Positions 32,777-41,105 of a stretch of 64,000 bases of DNA are shown here, piece after piece. Origin of the DNA: Herbiconiux daphne (GTDB lineage Bacteria; Actinomycetota; Actinomycetes; Actinomycetales; Microbacteriaceae); contig NZ_JANLCJ010000008.1 of assembly GCF_024979295.1 (NCBI RefSeq), positions 1 to 64,000 on the forward strand, read 5' to 3'. The notes under the pieces were generated by a model. That model had not been told where the DNA came from. It saw nothing but the letters and a program-made list of their open reading frames with translations, and did not search any database. The translations under genes and the position numbers were made by a program. How positions within the stretch are numbered: the first letter of the stretch is position 1; each line of letters opens with the position of its first letter.

Positions 32777-33961
32777 TCAGATGCTCGACAGGGTGAGCGG
32801 GAGATGGGTGATTGATCGGATGAAGTCGGTATGCCCGTAGACCACCGGACCGGCGGGGCGCACTCCGCCGAAGCGCTCCGTGATCGTTCTGAACACGACC
32901 TCGGCCTCGGCGCGTGCCAGCACCTGGCCGGCGCAACCGTGCAGACCGCCGCCGAAGGCGAGGTGCTTGGCCTTTGAGTTGTCTCGCCGGTAGTCGAACA
33001 GATCGGGGTTCGGGAAGACCTCCGGATCCTTGTTCGCCGCGGATATCAGAATGGTGAGAATCTCACCCGCCGGAATCTCGACCTCGCCGATCGTGATCGG
33101 CGTCGTCGTCATCCTGGTCACGAACTGTTCGGGAGTGTCGACGCGCAGCACCTCCTCCACGATGGCGGGTCGCAGGGCAGCGTCGTCGCGGTAGGCGGCG
33201 GCGACGTCCGGGTGCTCCGCGAAGATGTGGAGGCCGTGCACGATGAGGTAGCCGATGTCCAGGTGACCCACCGCGAAGATCAGGGTGAGAGTTCCCACCA
33301 CCTCGTCGCGTGTGAGATCTCCCAGTCTCTCCATCTCGAGTAGCGACGAGAGCAACCCGTCTCGCGAGGCGGCGAGGTTGAGGTCGATAAGGTGCTCGGC
33401 ATGCCGCGAGAACCAGTGCATGGCATCCGCGACGCCCGCAACCTCATCGTCGCTCGGGTTCGTGCCTAGGCCCGCCCCGAGGTCGTAGGTGGCCTGGCGC
33501 ACTCCGATCGCCTCCAGCGGGGGAACGCCCATCAGATCGCAGACGGTTAGGAAGGTGACCGGGTAGGCGATATCCATGACCGCATCGAACTCACCGCCTC
33601 GCTCGACGATGCCGGTGAGCGCATCGTCGAGGTGGCGTTGGGCATGCTCGCGCCACACCTGCACGGCCTTCGGAGTAAACCACTTGTTGAGCGCACGACG
33701 AAGCGCGGTATGCCGGGGGGCGTCGGCGCCCAGGGCGCTGTCGTGCAGGGGGCTTGCGGGCCCGAATTCGATCTGTTCGACGGTGAGGCTGCGGTCGTAG
33801 AGAAGTTTCGACACTTCCGCGTAGCGGGTGAACACCCACACGCCGAGCGGGCTCCGGTAGACGGGGGCCTGGATTCGTGCTTCCGCATAGAAGGGGTAGG
33901 GATCGGCCCGGAAGGCAGGGTCGTCGAAGGGGATGAGGTCGACGGGTGTCTCGATAGTCAT
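32777..33961 (-). CDS. cytochrome P450, atypical I-helix
   Basis: Soluble bacterial P450 of 394 residues. Heme-binding loop FGGGLHGCAGQVLARAE (Cys near residue 348), ExxR as EEVLR, and PERF-like NPDLFDYRRDN all present. The I-helix reads LTLIFAVGHLDIGYL, where the usual (A/G)Gx(D/E)T gives VGHLDI: neither the acidic residue nor the Thr of the oxygen-activating pair is in place. The ATG at 33961 is followed by the normal start PFDDPAFRADPYPFYAEAR. Redox partners are encoded directly upstream (flavodoxin, 14 bp; reductase), a set resembling the P450cin system, which also lacks the Thr. Probably hydroxylates or dealkylates an amine taken in by the permease. Confidence 0.93.
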   Translation of the reverse strand: MTIETPVDLIPFDDPAFRADPYPFYAEARIQAPVYRSPLGVWVFTRYAEVSKLLYDRSLTVEQIEFGPASPLHDSALGADAPRHTALRRALNKWFTPKAVQVWREHAQRHLDDALTGIVERGGEFDAVMDIAYPVTFLTVCDLMGVPPLEAIGVRQATYDLGAGLGTNPSDDEVAGVADAMHWFSRHAEHLIDLNLAASRDGLLSSLLEMERLGDLTRDEVVGTLTLIFAVGHLDIGYLIVHGLHIFAEHPDVAAAYRDDAALRPAIVEEVLRVDTPEQFVTRMTTTPITIGEVEIPAGEILTILISAANKDPEVFPNPDLFDYRRDNSKAKHLAFGGGLHGCAGQVLARAEAEVVFRTITERFGGVRPAGPVVYGHTDFIRSITHLPLTLSSI

Positions 33962-33975
33962 GCTGTGCTCCTCGC

Positions 33976-34428
33976 TCAGGCTGCTGCACGCACGGTTATG
34001 ATGCCGCGCACCCATTCCGTGGCGATCTCGCTCGCGTCGTCGAACCCCGCGGCATCGTGACGGCCGTACTCGCCGACGCGCACGGCCCCCAAAGAATCCA
34101 GGCGGGCTGCCAGATACTCGCTGCCCTTGCTGTAGCTGTCGGCGTACCCGCTGTCGCCGAGCCCGAAAATCGCGTAGTGCACACCATCGAGCTGCGGCCG
34201 GAGTTCGACGAGGCGATCGACGAATGGCTGCGCAGAAGCGGGGAGCTCGCCTTCTCCGTAGGTGGAGCAGATGATGATATACAAATCGGCAGGACTCAAT
34301 GACCCGGGGTCAGTATCCTGGAGATCGGCGACCGCCACCGTGCCGTGCTGTTCCAAGACGATGGCCACGTCCTCGGCGATCATCTCGGAGTTGCCGGATT
34401 CTGTGCCGTAGAGGACGCGGATGGTCAT
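33976..34428 (-). CDS. flavodoxin, probable electron donor to the P450
   Basis: 150-residue short-chain-like flavodoxin: FMN-phosphate loop TESGNSEM near residue 10, YGEGELPASAQPFVDRL and the FMN-stacking region YAIFGLGDSGYADSYSKGSEYLAARLDSLGA. Similar to the FMN domain of P450 reductases and MioC. Coupled by 4 bp to the reductase before it and 14 bp before the P450, so it should carry electrons from reductase to P450 in place of a ferredoxin. Confidence 0.92.
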   Translation of the reverse strand: MTIRVLYGTESGNSEMIAEDVAIVLEQHGTVAVADLQDTDPGSLSPADLYIIICSTYGEGELPASAQPFVDRLVELRPQLDGVHYAIFGLGDSGYADSYSKGSEYLAARLDSLGAVRVGEYGRHDAAGFDDASEIATEWVRGIITVRAAA

Positions 34429-36071
34429 GCGGAGTTCCTTTCGGTGACGGGGGATGCAGTGAGGGCGTAGCCTCCTGCGATCAGGAGTTCTTCGGACGTG
34501 AGAAATTTCCGGCGCACGCGGCCGGGACTTGCTGCAGCGCGTTCTTCAGCATCGACGCGGCGCCAATGGGAGAAGTCGACGGCCGGGCTCGGAAGGTCTG
34601 CCCGCAGCGCGGCGATTCCTTCGCGCTGTACAGCGAGGAAGAGGGAGGCGAGATAGGAATCGACGGCCGCAGCGGCTCGCTTACCATCGTTGCGGGCATC
34701 GGGAAGCGCACCACGTGGCCCGAAATGGGCCCATCCGGCTGCGAACAATCCGCCGTCGGGCTCGGCGTCTGCTGACACTGAGTCGCTCGGTGTCGCGGGC
34801 GTGAAGCCGATAGCGGTGATCACCGCAGTCGCCGGGATCACGGTGTACCCACCGTCGGGTGTCGAGACCTCGACGCCGCTGACGCTTGCCTCGCCGAGCA
34901 CGGCGACCGGAGATGCCCCGAATCGCAGACTGACGGTGAGCCGCGCGTCGTCGACGGGGCGGGCCGTGAGCTCCCGGATCGCTTGTGCGACCGGAGGTCC
35001 CGCCTCGGGCGCGTCACCGTCGACCACGAAGGCGACTCCGGGCACGCGCCCCAGCTCCTTGACCATGGCCGCGTCGCACCGCGCCTCGGACACGGGAGAG
35101 CGGGACACCAGCGTGATGCGGTCGATGGTGCCCGAAAGAGTGGTCGCCTCGGTGTGGGGGTGGATGTCGCTGCCCGCCCTCTCCTCGACTCCCTGCAGCA
35201 GAAGACGCACGATGTCGATCGCGACGTTGCCGGCGCCGATCACCACCACGTCGGAACCCAGCTCGTAGCGCGCGGACGCGTCATCGGGATGTCCGTTCAC
35301 GTGACGGGTGAACTCACCGGAACCGTGCACGCCAGGCAGACTCTCGCCCGGCAGGCCGAGCGGCCGGTCGCCGGGGAGACCCGTCGCGATCACAACGGCA
35401 TCGAAGAGGGTGCGAAGGCGCTCGATCGTCACATCCCGTCCGATCTCGACATTGCCGACAAACTGCACTCCGTCTCGTTCGAACAGACGGTCGAACTGCT
35501 TCGTGACGTTCTTGGTGCCCTGATGGTCGGCGGCGATGCCGTAGCGCACGAGCCCATAGGGCACGGGGAGGCGCTCGATGATCACGACCTCGGCTTCAGG
35601 GCGGGCACGTCGGAGTGCTTGAGCGGTGTAGCAGCCAGCGGGCCCGCTGCCGACAATCGCGATGGTGTCGCGCCTGACCGCCGCGGCCATCGTGATGGTG
35701 AGGTCGTCGAGAGCACCTCCGGTCGGGTAGAAGTCGCCGAAGTGCCCCGCCCCGGCTCGTGTCAGAGCGAGCTCGAGCCGACCTTCACGCTGCGTCGGCC
35801 GGGCGGTGGCCAGGTCGATCCGTCCACCGTCGCCGTCGATCGTCAGTATGGTGTTCCCCTCTCGCTCCTCGAGGGCGGGGTCGCAGATGCGGAAGTCCAT
35901 CATGCCGCCGTGTGCGATGAAGCGCACCTCACCGCTGAACCGGCCGTCTCCGGCCGCGGGGAACACGAACGATCCGTCACCGGTCCGATGCAGCGGCGTC
36001 TCGATCCGACCTTCGCTGTCTGAGACATACGAACGGAGTGACGCCTTGACGCCCCACACGAGCTCGCTCAT
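34425..36071 (-). CDS. HtaA domain fused to FprA-type ferredoxin/flavodoxin-NADP+ reductase
   Basis: 548 residues. Residues 1-125 match the HtaA heme-transport domain: LVWGVKASLRSYV opening with the conserved Tyr (Tyr15), FRFP-like GSFVFPAAGDGRFSGEVRFIAHGGMMDFRICDP with the conserved His (His54). Residues 133-548 are an adrenodoxin-reductase/FprA flavoprotein: FAD loop IVGSGPAGCYTAQAL, PYGLVRYGIAADHQGTKNV, NADP loop VVIGAGNVAIDIVRLLL and SRSPVSEARC. Such HtaA domains normally stand alone on secreted or anchored heme-uptake proteins; this one has no signal peptide. Coupled by 4-bp overlaps to permease and flavodoxin genes. It should reduce the flavodoxin. The HtaA part might deliver heme to the P450 or tether partners (inference). 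Confidence 0.85.
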   Translation of the reverse strand: MSELVWGVKASLRSYVSDSEGRIETPLHRTGDGSFVFPAAGDGRFSGEVRFIAHGGMMDFRICDPALEEREGNTILTIDGDGGRIDLATARPTQREGRLELALTRAGAGHFGDFYPTGGALDDLTITMAAAVRRDTIAIVGSGPAGCYTAQALRRARPEAEVVIIERLPVPYGLVRYGIAADHQGTKNVTKQFDRLFERDGVQFVGNVEIGRDVTIERLRTLFDAVVIATGLPGDRPLGLPGESLPGVHGSGEFTRHVNGHPDDASARYELGSDVVVIGAGNVAIDIVRLLLQGVEERAGSDIHPHTEATTLSGTIDRITLVSRSPVSEARCDAAMVKELGRVPGVAFVVDGDAPEAGPPVAQAIRELTARPVDDARLTVSLRFGASPVAVLGEASVSGVEVSTPDGGYTVIPATAVITAIGFTPATPSDSVSADAEPDGGLFAAGWAHFGPRGALPDARNDGKRAAAAVDSYLASLFLAVQREGIAALRADLPSPAVDFSHWRRVDAEERAAASPGRVRRKFLTSEELLIAGGYALTASPVTERNSA

Positions 36072-37492
36072 GACTCGACGACCGCAGAGCTCGAGCCGAC
36101 GCGGCCGGCGCGGGCCGAGACGAAGCCGATCAGGAACACCACCGGAATGCTGCCCAGCATGATCCAGCCAGTAAGGGGGTCGCTCCCGGTGAGCGTGCCG
36201 AAGTTCGTGATGATGAGGAACAGCTCACCCAACATCAGCACGGTGCTGACGATCGGTGCGACGAGCGTCCTCCACGGACTCTCGACCAGCCGGTGCCGAC
36301 GGAAGAAGACGATTACAGCGATCGACGAGATTACGTAGAGCACCACGAGAGCGGCGACTGCGAGCCCGCTGAACCAGGCGAAAAGTGTGGTGAGCGGGTC
36401 GAGACCGAGCAACGCGAAGGGGAGCACCAGCACGGTCACGACGATGCTCTGCGTGAGCGCGGCGGTGGCCGGAGCATGCTGCCGGTTCGTGTGCGCCAGT
36501 GAACGGGGCAGGTTTCCGCGCTCGCTCAGGGCGTGAAAGTATCGCGTAACCATGTTGTGGAAGGCCAGCACTCCGGCGAGCAGCGAGGTGCAGAGCAGCA
36601 CCTGCGCCACCGGAGCGGCCCAGCCACCGAGCACGGCGGTCAGAGGCTCGAGCACGAATCGTGCCGGGTCGGTCGTGAGAGTCGCGAGCGCCGCATCCTG
36701 AGCACTGTCTGCACCGTAGTAGGCGATGAGCATCCACATCACGAAGGCGAAGAACACGGCGATGGCGATCACAGAGATGTAGGTCGCTCGCGGAACCGTG
36801 CGTTGAGGGTCTTTGGCCTCACCGCTGTAGATGGCTGTGGACTCGAAGCCGAACATCGACGCGATCGCGAAGAGGATCGCGATGCCGGGTGCTCCTGCGA
36901 GGATGGCTGCGGGGCTGAAGCTTGCGCCTACGTCAAGGCCGGCGAAGCCCGTCGTCACCAGCACGATGACCGCGAAGACGAGCAGGAGGACAACCTCGGT
37001 GATCACCAGCACGGCCAGCACTCGGGCGCCAAGCTCGATTCCGCGAGAACCGAGGCCCCACACGAGGACGATCGCAGCAAGCGAGAACACCCACCACGGG
37101 ACGACGGGGAAGATTCCAGATAGGGTGCCCCCGAGCAATCCGTACATCGCAGCCTGGATGGTGTTGTAGGAGAGCATCGCGAGATAGGAGCCTCCGACTC
37201 CGAAGCTACGCCCGAGCCCCGCATCTACGATCGCGAAGAACCCGCCGCGAGTGTCGATGTGACGGGAGATGGTGGTGAATCCCACCGCAAACAGCACGAT
37301 GATGAGGCCGACGATCAGGTACGCACCCGGCGCACCTGCACCGTTACCGAGTGCCACGGCGAGCCCCGCCGCGCCGACGATTCCGGTGAGCGGCGCCTGG
37401 GCGGAAAAGACGAAGAAGAGGATGCCAGGAACGCCGACGGCGTTCTTCCGGAGGGCGGTGGTACGCGGTTCGGTGATGGTCTCGGCAGTCAT
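36068..37492 (-). CDS. APC-superfamily amino acid/amine permease
   Basis: 474 residues, twelve predicted helices, cytoplasmic-membrane symporter. Helix 1 GILFFVFSAQAPLTGIVGAAGLAVALGNGAGAPGAYLIVG carries the GxG-type unwound segment of APC carriers; GFESTAIYSGEAKDPQRTVPRATYISV is the family's helix 6-7 loop. ATG 37492 preferred (GGAG about 11 bp upstream); a TTG 15 bp earlier is possible. First gene of the operon reductase-flavodoxin-P450-amine oxidase, so the amine substrate is its likely cargo. Preceded by a TetR-family operator region. Confidence 0.9.
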   Translation of the reverse strand: MTAETITEPRTTALRKNAVGVPGILFFVFSAQAPLTGIVGAAGLAVALGNGAGAPGAYLIVGLIIVLFAVGFTTISRHIDTRGGFFAIVDAGLGRSFGVGGSYLAMLSYNTIQAAMYGLLGGTLSGIFPVVPWWVFSLAAIVLVWGLGSRGIELGARVLAVLVITEVVLLLVFAVIVLVTTGFAGLDVGASFSPAAILAGAPGIAILFAIASMFGFESTAIYSGEAKDPQRTVPRATYISVIAIAVFFAFVMWMLIAYYGADSAQDAALATLTTDPARFVLEPLTAVLGGWAAPVAQVLLCTSLLAGVLAFHNMVTRYFHALSERGNLPRSLAHTNRQHAPATAALTQSIVVTVLVLPFALLGLDPLTTLFAWFSGLAVAALVVLYVISSIAVIVFFRRHRLVESPWRTLVAPIVSTVLMLGELFLIITNFGTLTGSDPLTGWIMLGSIPVVFLIGFVSARAGRVGSSSAVVES

Positions 37493-37602
37493 GGGCTCGT
37501 GCTCCAAGGGCTCGAAGGCGGAAGGATCAGGGTGGCGGAGCGGTGCCGGAAGCGAGGGCGTGCGTGCTCACGGCGTGGTAGAGGCCATGTTCGAAGGTCG
37601 AG

Positions 37603-37628
37603 ACCAAACTTGTCAATTGCATAGTTTG
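37603..37628 (-). promoter_or_regulatory. candidate TetR operator/promoter of the permease operon
   Basis: ACCAAACTTGTCAAT at 37603-37617 (minus strand ATTGACAAGTTTGGT, holding a TTGACA-like -35) recurs exactly at 38363-38377. Here it is part of an inverted repeat CAAACT-N12-AGTTTG (37605-37628), 111 bp upstream of the permease ATG. Confidence 0.6.
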
Positions 37629-37761
37629 TCTGTAACCAGTCTTTTACCGGGCGTAATCTTCCCGAAACGAAGCGGCTGGCGGGGAAACACAGTGGAAACC
37701 TGCAACCGGTCGAGTGGCAGGTCGCGGGGTACCCTGGCTGGGGGAAAGGAGTCGATGCCGC

Positions 37762-38367
37762 ATGGGCGGAGTCGCATACGGAAAAGGCCGACAGGCGCTC
37801 TTGGAGGCGGCCGTCACGATCGTGGCGCAACAGGGACTGCGCGGTCTCACCTACCGAACCGTGGCGACGGAGGCCGGAGTCACCTACGGGCTGGTGAAGC
37901 ATCACTTCGGCAATTGGGACACGTTGCTCGAGGAGGCGCTGGAGTATTCACTGCAGCGGAGCCTCGCAGGCACCGAGCTGGAATCAACCACGCCGGGGTT
38001 TGACGACTTCGCCAAGAATCTCGTCGACTTCGTGAACGGCGACGAAGAGATTCAAGCTTTCCAGTTCGAGCTCGCGCTCGAAGCGCGAAGGCGTCCGGAA
38101 CTCGCGCCTGTGCTCGAGCGTGTGTACTCGGAGTACCGCGCGGCTGTGAGTCGTGAGCTCCTGCGCAACGGTATCGACGACCCAGACCTCACCTGGGCCA
38201 TCTTCGCCGCGCTCGACGGGATGGTGCTGCAGCAGATGGTGTTCGGAGCTGAGGCGGCCACTCGCCGCGCCATCGCCTCGTTGCGCGCGCTCCTGCGGGA
38301 CTACGCGGGCAGCAGACGCGGTGTGGCGGGAGTGACAAAAGCAGCGCCGCAGCAACTACGCGATTGA
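37762..38367 (+). CDS. TetR family regulator of the amine operon
   Basis: 201 residues. N-terminal TetR HTH (GRQALLEAAVTIVAQQGLRGLTYRTVATEAGVTYGLVKHHFGNWDTLLEEAL, about residues 8-60), then a helical ligand domain. ATG 37762 has GGAAAGGA 12 bp upstream. Divergent from the permease operon, with the same 15-bp site found at both its flanks, so it likely represses the permease operon and the cupin gene downstream. Ligand presumably the imported amine. Confidence 0.9.
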   Translation: MGGVAYGKGRQALLEAAVTIVAQQGLRGLTYRTVATEAGVTYGLVKHHFGNWDTLLEEALEYSLQRSLAGTELESTTPGFDDFAKNLVDFVNGDEEIQAFQFELALEARRRPELAPVLERVYSEYRAAVSRELLRNGIDDPDLTWAIFAALDGMVLQQMVFGAEAATRRAIASLRALLRDYAGSRRGVAGVTKAAPQQLRD

Positions 38368-38377
38368 CAAGTTTGGT
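38363..38377 (+). promoter_or_regulatory. second copy of the TetR-type site, promoter of the cupin gene
   Basis: ATTGACAAGTTTGGT overlaps the TetR stop codon and lies 43 bp before the cupin ATG; extended by TGTC it forms GACAA-GTTTGG-TTGTC, an inverted repeat. Identical on 15 bases with 37603-37617 (reverse strand). Confidence 0.6.
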
Positions 38378-38420
38378 TGTCTGTGGTGAGACTGGGGCAC
38401 TCACTTCTAGAAAGGTTCTC

Positions 38421-38792
38421 ATGGCCGCTGTCACTGAATCCCTCCTCGCCTTCAACTCTGCACTCGTGTCGACGGCTGAGATACCGGTCTCTACCGAAGC
38501 TCCTACCCATGTGCATCCCTTTGGCACCCCGACCTTCGGTCTGTTGCATCTAGCCGGACCGGAAGACGGTGCAGGATTCGTGGCGATTTGGACCGCCGAT
38601 CGCGATGGATTCGACTACCAACCGATCCCCGAGCCTGAGGCCGCCTTCGTTTTGGAGGGAGTCCTGCGGCTCACTCCGACGGGCGGTGAGAGCGTCGACG
38701 TCAGTGCCGGACAGGGCTATCGATTGCCAGAAGGCTGGCAGGGTCGGATTGAGGCGATCGAGCCCGTGAAGAAGGTGTACTTCCTTCTCTGA
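38421..38792 (+). CDS. cupin-domain protein
   Basis: 123 residues. Single cupin barrel: HVHPFGTPTFGLLHL, GFDYQPIPEPEAAFVLEGVLRLTPTGGESVDVSAGQGYRLPEGWQGRIEAIEPVKKVYFLL. The usual GDxxxxPxGxxH metal motif is reduced: His in the first motif is largely missing, so metal binding is doubtful. Resembles the DUF861-type cupins (small proteins linked to amine/ureide catabolism). AGAAAGG ribosome site before ATG. Controlled by the second copy of the TetR-type site, so member of the amine regulon. Confidence 0.8.
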   Translation: MAAVTESLLAFNSALVSTAEIPVSTEAPTHVHPFGTPTFGLLHLAGPEDGAGFVAIWTADRDGFDYQPIPEPEAAFVLEGVLRLTPTGGESVDVSAGQGYRLPEGWQGRIEAIEPVKKVYFLL

Positions 38793-39360
38793 AACGCCAT
38801 TGAGTTGGCTGTCTCCCACCTGAAACTCACTTGCGGTATCCATGGTTACACATCGAGGGGTCCATCAAGCGGGTATCGTCCAAGCGCAAATGCCAGTATC
38901 CATTCGTCGGGCACCCGACATCGTGACCTCGATCGAGACCCGCTGTGTGGCGGCCAAGGTCTGCCGGCGGTGACGATTTGACAATAAGAGGGTCTCGCTG
39001 CATCGATCCGCGCCGAACCTACCTACTGTGTGAAGACGTTCACGAGCCTCGGGGCGGGCAGGCGCAGCTTCCACACCCTCATCCCGCGATTGAAGACCGT
39101 GCCTGAGGAGCCGCTTGTCGTCACCTCCACAGGAACGATCGACGACATAACGGTCTTGAGCGTTCGTCGATCGCCCGTCCGACGAAGACATGCTGAGTTG
39201 ACAGGGTACGGTCGCTGCATCTGATTAGGAACCCAACGAATGGTATTACTTGCCTAGTTGACCCCGCGTGTTGGCCGGAGGACAGCGGCTGAGGAGGTCG
39301 GTGGCCGAGGTTTGGAGTTCACGGAGAGCCCTTGAAAGCTCAGGCTGCCCCGTGGACTAT
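38793..39360. other. interval without a recognisable gene
   Basis: About 570 bp. Several open frames of 60-110 codons exist on both strands, but none shows a family, ribosome site or composition that I trust. Adjacent to the transposase remnant, so probably junk left by insertion and loss. Confidence 0.45.
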
Positions 39361-39486
39361 TGGGACTGCGAGCAGACGATGGTGTGTGACGTGATGGTGT
39401 CAGCCGTGGCAGGTGCGGCCTTCGACGTGGTCCAGGCCGACGCCGTGTTTGAGCTAGCGGTAGTCGTGCTTGATGCGCGGCGGGTC
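39361..39486 (-). pseudogene. IS701-like transposase remnant
   Basis: Minus-strand frame DPPRIKHDYR-stop-LKHGVGLDHVEGRTCHG-stop-HHHV. In IS701-type DDE transposases this stretch is DYRELKHGLGLDHFEGRxWxGWHHHVTL, so the stops replace Glu (GAG to TAG) and Trp (TGG to TGA). Only the C-terminal region is visible; the rest has diverged or is gone. Surrounding 39487-39652 shows nothing further that I can support. Confidence 0.6.
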
Positions 39487-39652
39487 TCCCAAGAAAGACG
39501 AGTTTCGGTGGTCGAACTGGACGCCGCCCGTCTCCGCCCTTACCGATTGGGTCAATGTATACCGACGACGGCGGGTAGGTCTGCCAGTGGCACGCTGCCT
39601 GATAACAGTGGCCGCGATAGTGTTGCTATCCGATAACTGATGCGCTGCTCTG

Positions 39653-40327
39653 CTACCGGTCGCGATTTGTAACCGCAATTGTGGCCCTGTTGTCGATACC
39701 TACCGTGAAGACGGTCCCAGTCTTCGCGCGCACTTCGTCAACCATGACACCCGGGGCGACGGCGCGTAGCACGAGTGCGGAGTCGACGACGTCGAACACA
39801 CAGAGATCGGTGATGATGCGGTCGACCACCCCCGCGCCGGTGAGCGGCAGGTCGCAGGCGGCCACGATCTTGGGCGTCCCGTCCTTGGCCACGTGGTCGG
39901 TGATCACGATCACCCGGGGAGTGCCGGCCACGAGGTCCATCGCCCCGCCCATGCCCTTCACGAGCTTGCCCGGGATGGTCCAGTTGGCGAGGTCGCCGTT
40001 GCCCGCCACCTGCAGCGCCCCGAGGATGGCCTTGGCCACGTGCCCGCCGCGGATCATGCCGAACGAGGTGGCCGAGTCGAAGTAGCTGCCGCCGGGCAGC
40101 AGGGTGACAGTCTGCTTGCCGGCGTTGATGAGGTCGGCGTCCTCGTCGCCCTCGAACGGGAACGGGCCCATGCCGAGCAGGCCGTTCTCGCTCTGCAGGG
40201 TGACGCTGACGCCGGGCGGCAGGTGGTTGGCGACCAGGGTGGGAATGCCGATGCCGAGGTTGACGTACTCGCCGTCGCGGAGTTCGGAGGCGGCGATGGC
40301 TGCCATCTCGTCGCGGGTCCAGGTCAT
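39653..40327 (-). CDS. 3-oxoacid/3-oxoadipate CoA-transferase subunit B
   Basis: 224 residues. Beta subunit of class I CoA transferases; the catalytic Glu is in SENGLLGMGPFPFEG and GLGIPTLVANHLPPG-like YVNLGIGIPTLVANHL opens the protein. Further motifs MGGAMDLVAGTPRVIVITDHVAKDGTPKIV. Partner subunit A lies 16 bp upstream on the same strand. Could be PcaJ (3-oxoadipyl-CoA formation) or ScoB; the IclR gene beside it and the pca genes at the right end favour the beta-ketoadipate role. Confidence 0.92.
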   Translation of the reverse strand: MTWTRDEMAAIAASELRDGEYVNLGIGIPTLVANHLPPGVSVTLQSENGLLGMGPFPFEGDEDADLINAGKQTVTLLPGGSYFDSATSFGMIRGGHVAKAILGALQVAGNGDLANWTIPGKLVKGMGGAMDLVAGTPRVIVITDHVAKDGTPKIVAACDLPLTGAGVVDRIITDLCVFDVVDSALVLRAVAPGVMVDEVRAKTGTVFTVGIDNRATIAVTNRDR

Positions 40328-40343
40328 GGTGGTCTCCTCGTTC

Positions 40344-41105
40344 TCAGGCGCTCGCGGTGGCGGTCGCGGTCGCGCCGGTGTCAGCGGTCGCGGTCGCGGC
40401 CACTGCGCTTGCGCGCGGGCGCACCGTGCGCTGCTCGATGTCCTTCACGCGCGGCTCGGCCGTCACCAGGCGCTGCACGAAGATGCCGGGGGTGACGATG
40501 GCGTTCGGGTCGAGGTAGCCCTCGACCACCTCCTCGGCCTCGGCGATGGTGAGCCGCCCGGCGGTGGCGACGAGCGGGTTGAAGTTGCGCGCGGTGTGCC
40601 GGTAGATCAGGTTGCCCTCGCGATCCGCCCGCCAGGCGTGCACGAGTGCCACGTCGGCCACGATGCCGCGCTCGAGCACGTAGGTCTCACCGTCGAACTC
40701 GGCCAGCGGCTTGCCCTCGGCTACGGGGGTGCCCACGCCGGTCTTCGTGTAGAAGCCCGCGATGCCCGCCCCGCCCGCGCGCAGCCGCTCGGCGAGCGTG
40801 CCCTGCGGGGCGAACTCGACCTCGAGCTCGCCGTTCAGGTACTGCTGGGCGAAGAGCTTGTTCTCGCCGACGTAGCTCGCGATCACCTTGGCCACCTGCC
40901 GGTTCTCGAGCAGGATGCCGAGGCCCTTGCCGTCGACCCCCATGTTGTTCGAGACGATGGTGAGGTTCGTGGCGCCGCTGTCGCGCAGCGCCTCGATCAG
41001 GTCGCTCGGGTTGCCGCTCAGTCCGAAGCCGCCCACGGCGACCGTCGCCCCGTCTTTCACGGTCTCGCGCAAGGCCTCGGCGGCGCTCGCCCACTGTTTC
41101 GACAT
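40344..41105 (-). CDS. 3-oxoacid/3-oxoadipate CoA-transferase subunit A
   Basis: 253 residues. Alpha subunit of class I CoA transferases: DGATVAVGGFGLSGNPSDLIEAL, NNMGVDGKGLGILLENRQVAKVIASYVGENKLF, PVAEGKPLAEFDGETYVLE. ATG 41105 is chosen because GAAGGAG lies 5 bp before it; the GTG at 41111 would abut that site. The last ~20 residues (AVAATATADTGATATATASA) are a low-complexity tail built from a GCGGTCGCG-like DNA repeat, absent from normal family members. Divergent from the IclR regulator (174 bp). Confidence 0.92.
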   Translation of the reverse strand: MSKQWASAAEALRETVKDGATVAVGGFGLSGNPSDLIEALRDSGATNLTIVSNNMGVDGKGLGILLENRQVAKVIASYVGENKLFAQQYLNGELEVEFAPQGTLAERLRAGGAGIAGFYTKTGVGTPVAEGKPLAEFDGETYVLERGIVADVALVHAWRADREGNLIYRHTARNFNPLVATAGRLTIAEAEEVVEGYLDPNAIVTPGIFVQRLVTAEPRVKDIEQRTVRPRASAVAATATADTGATATATASA

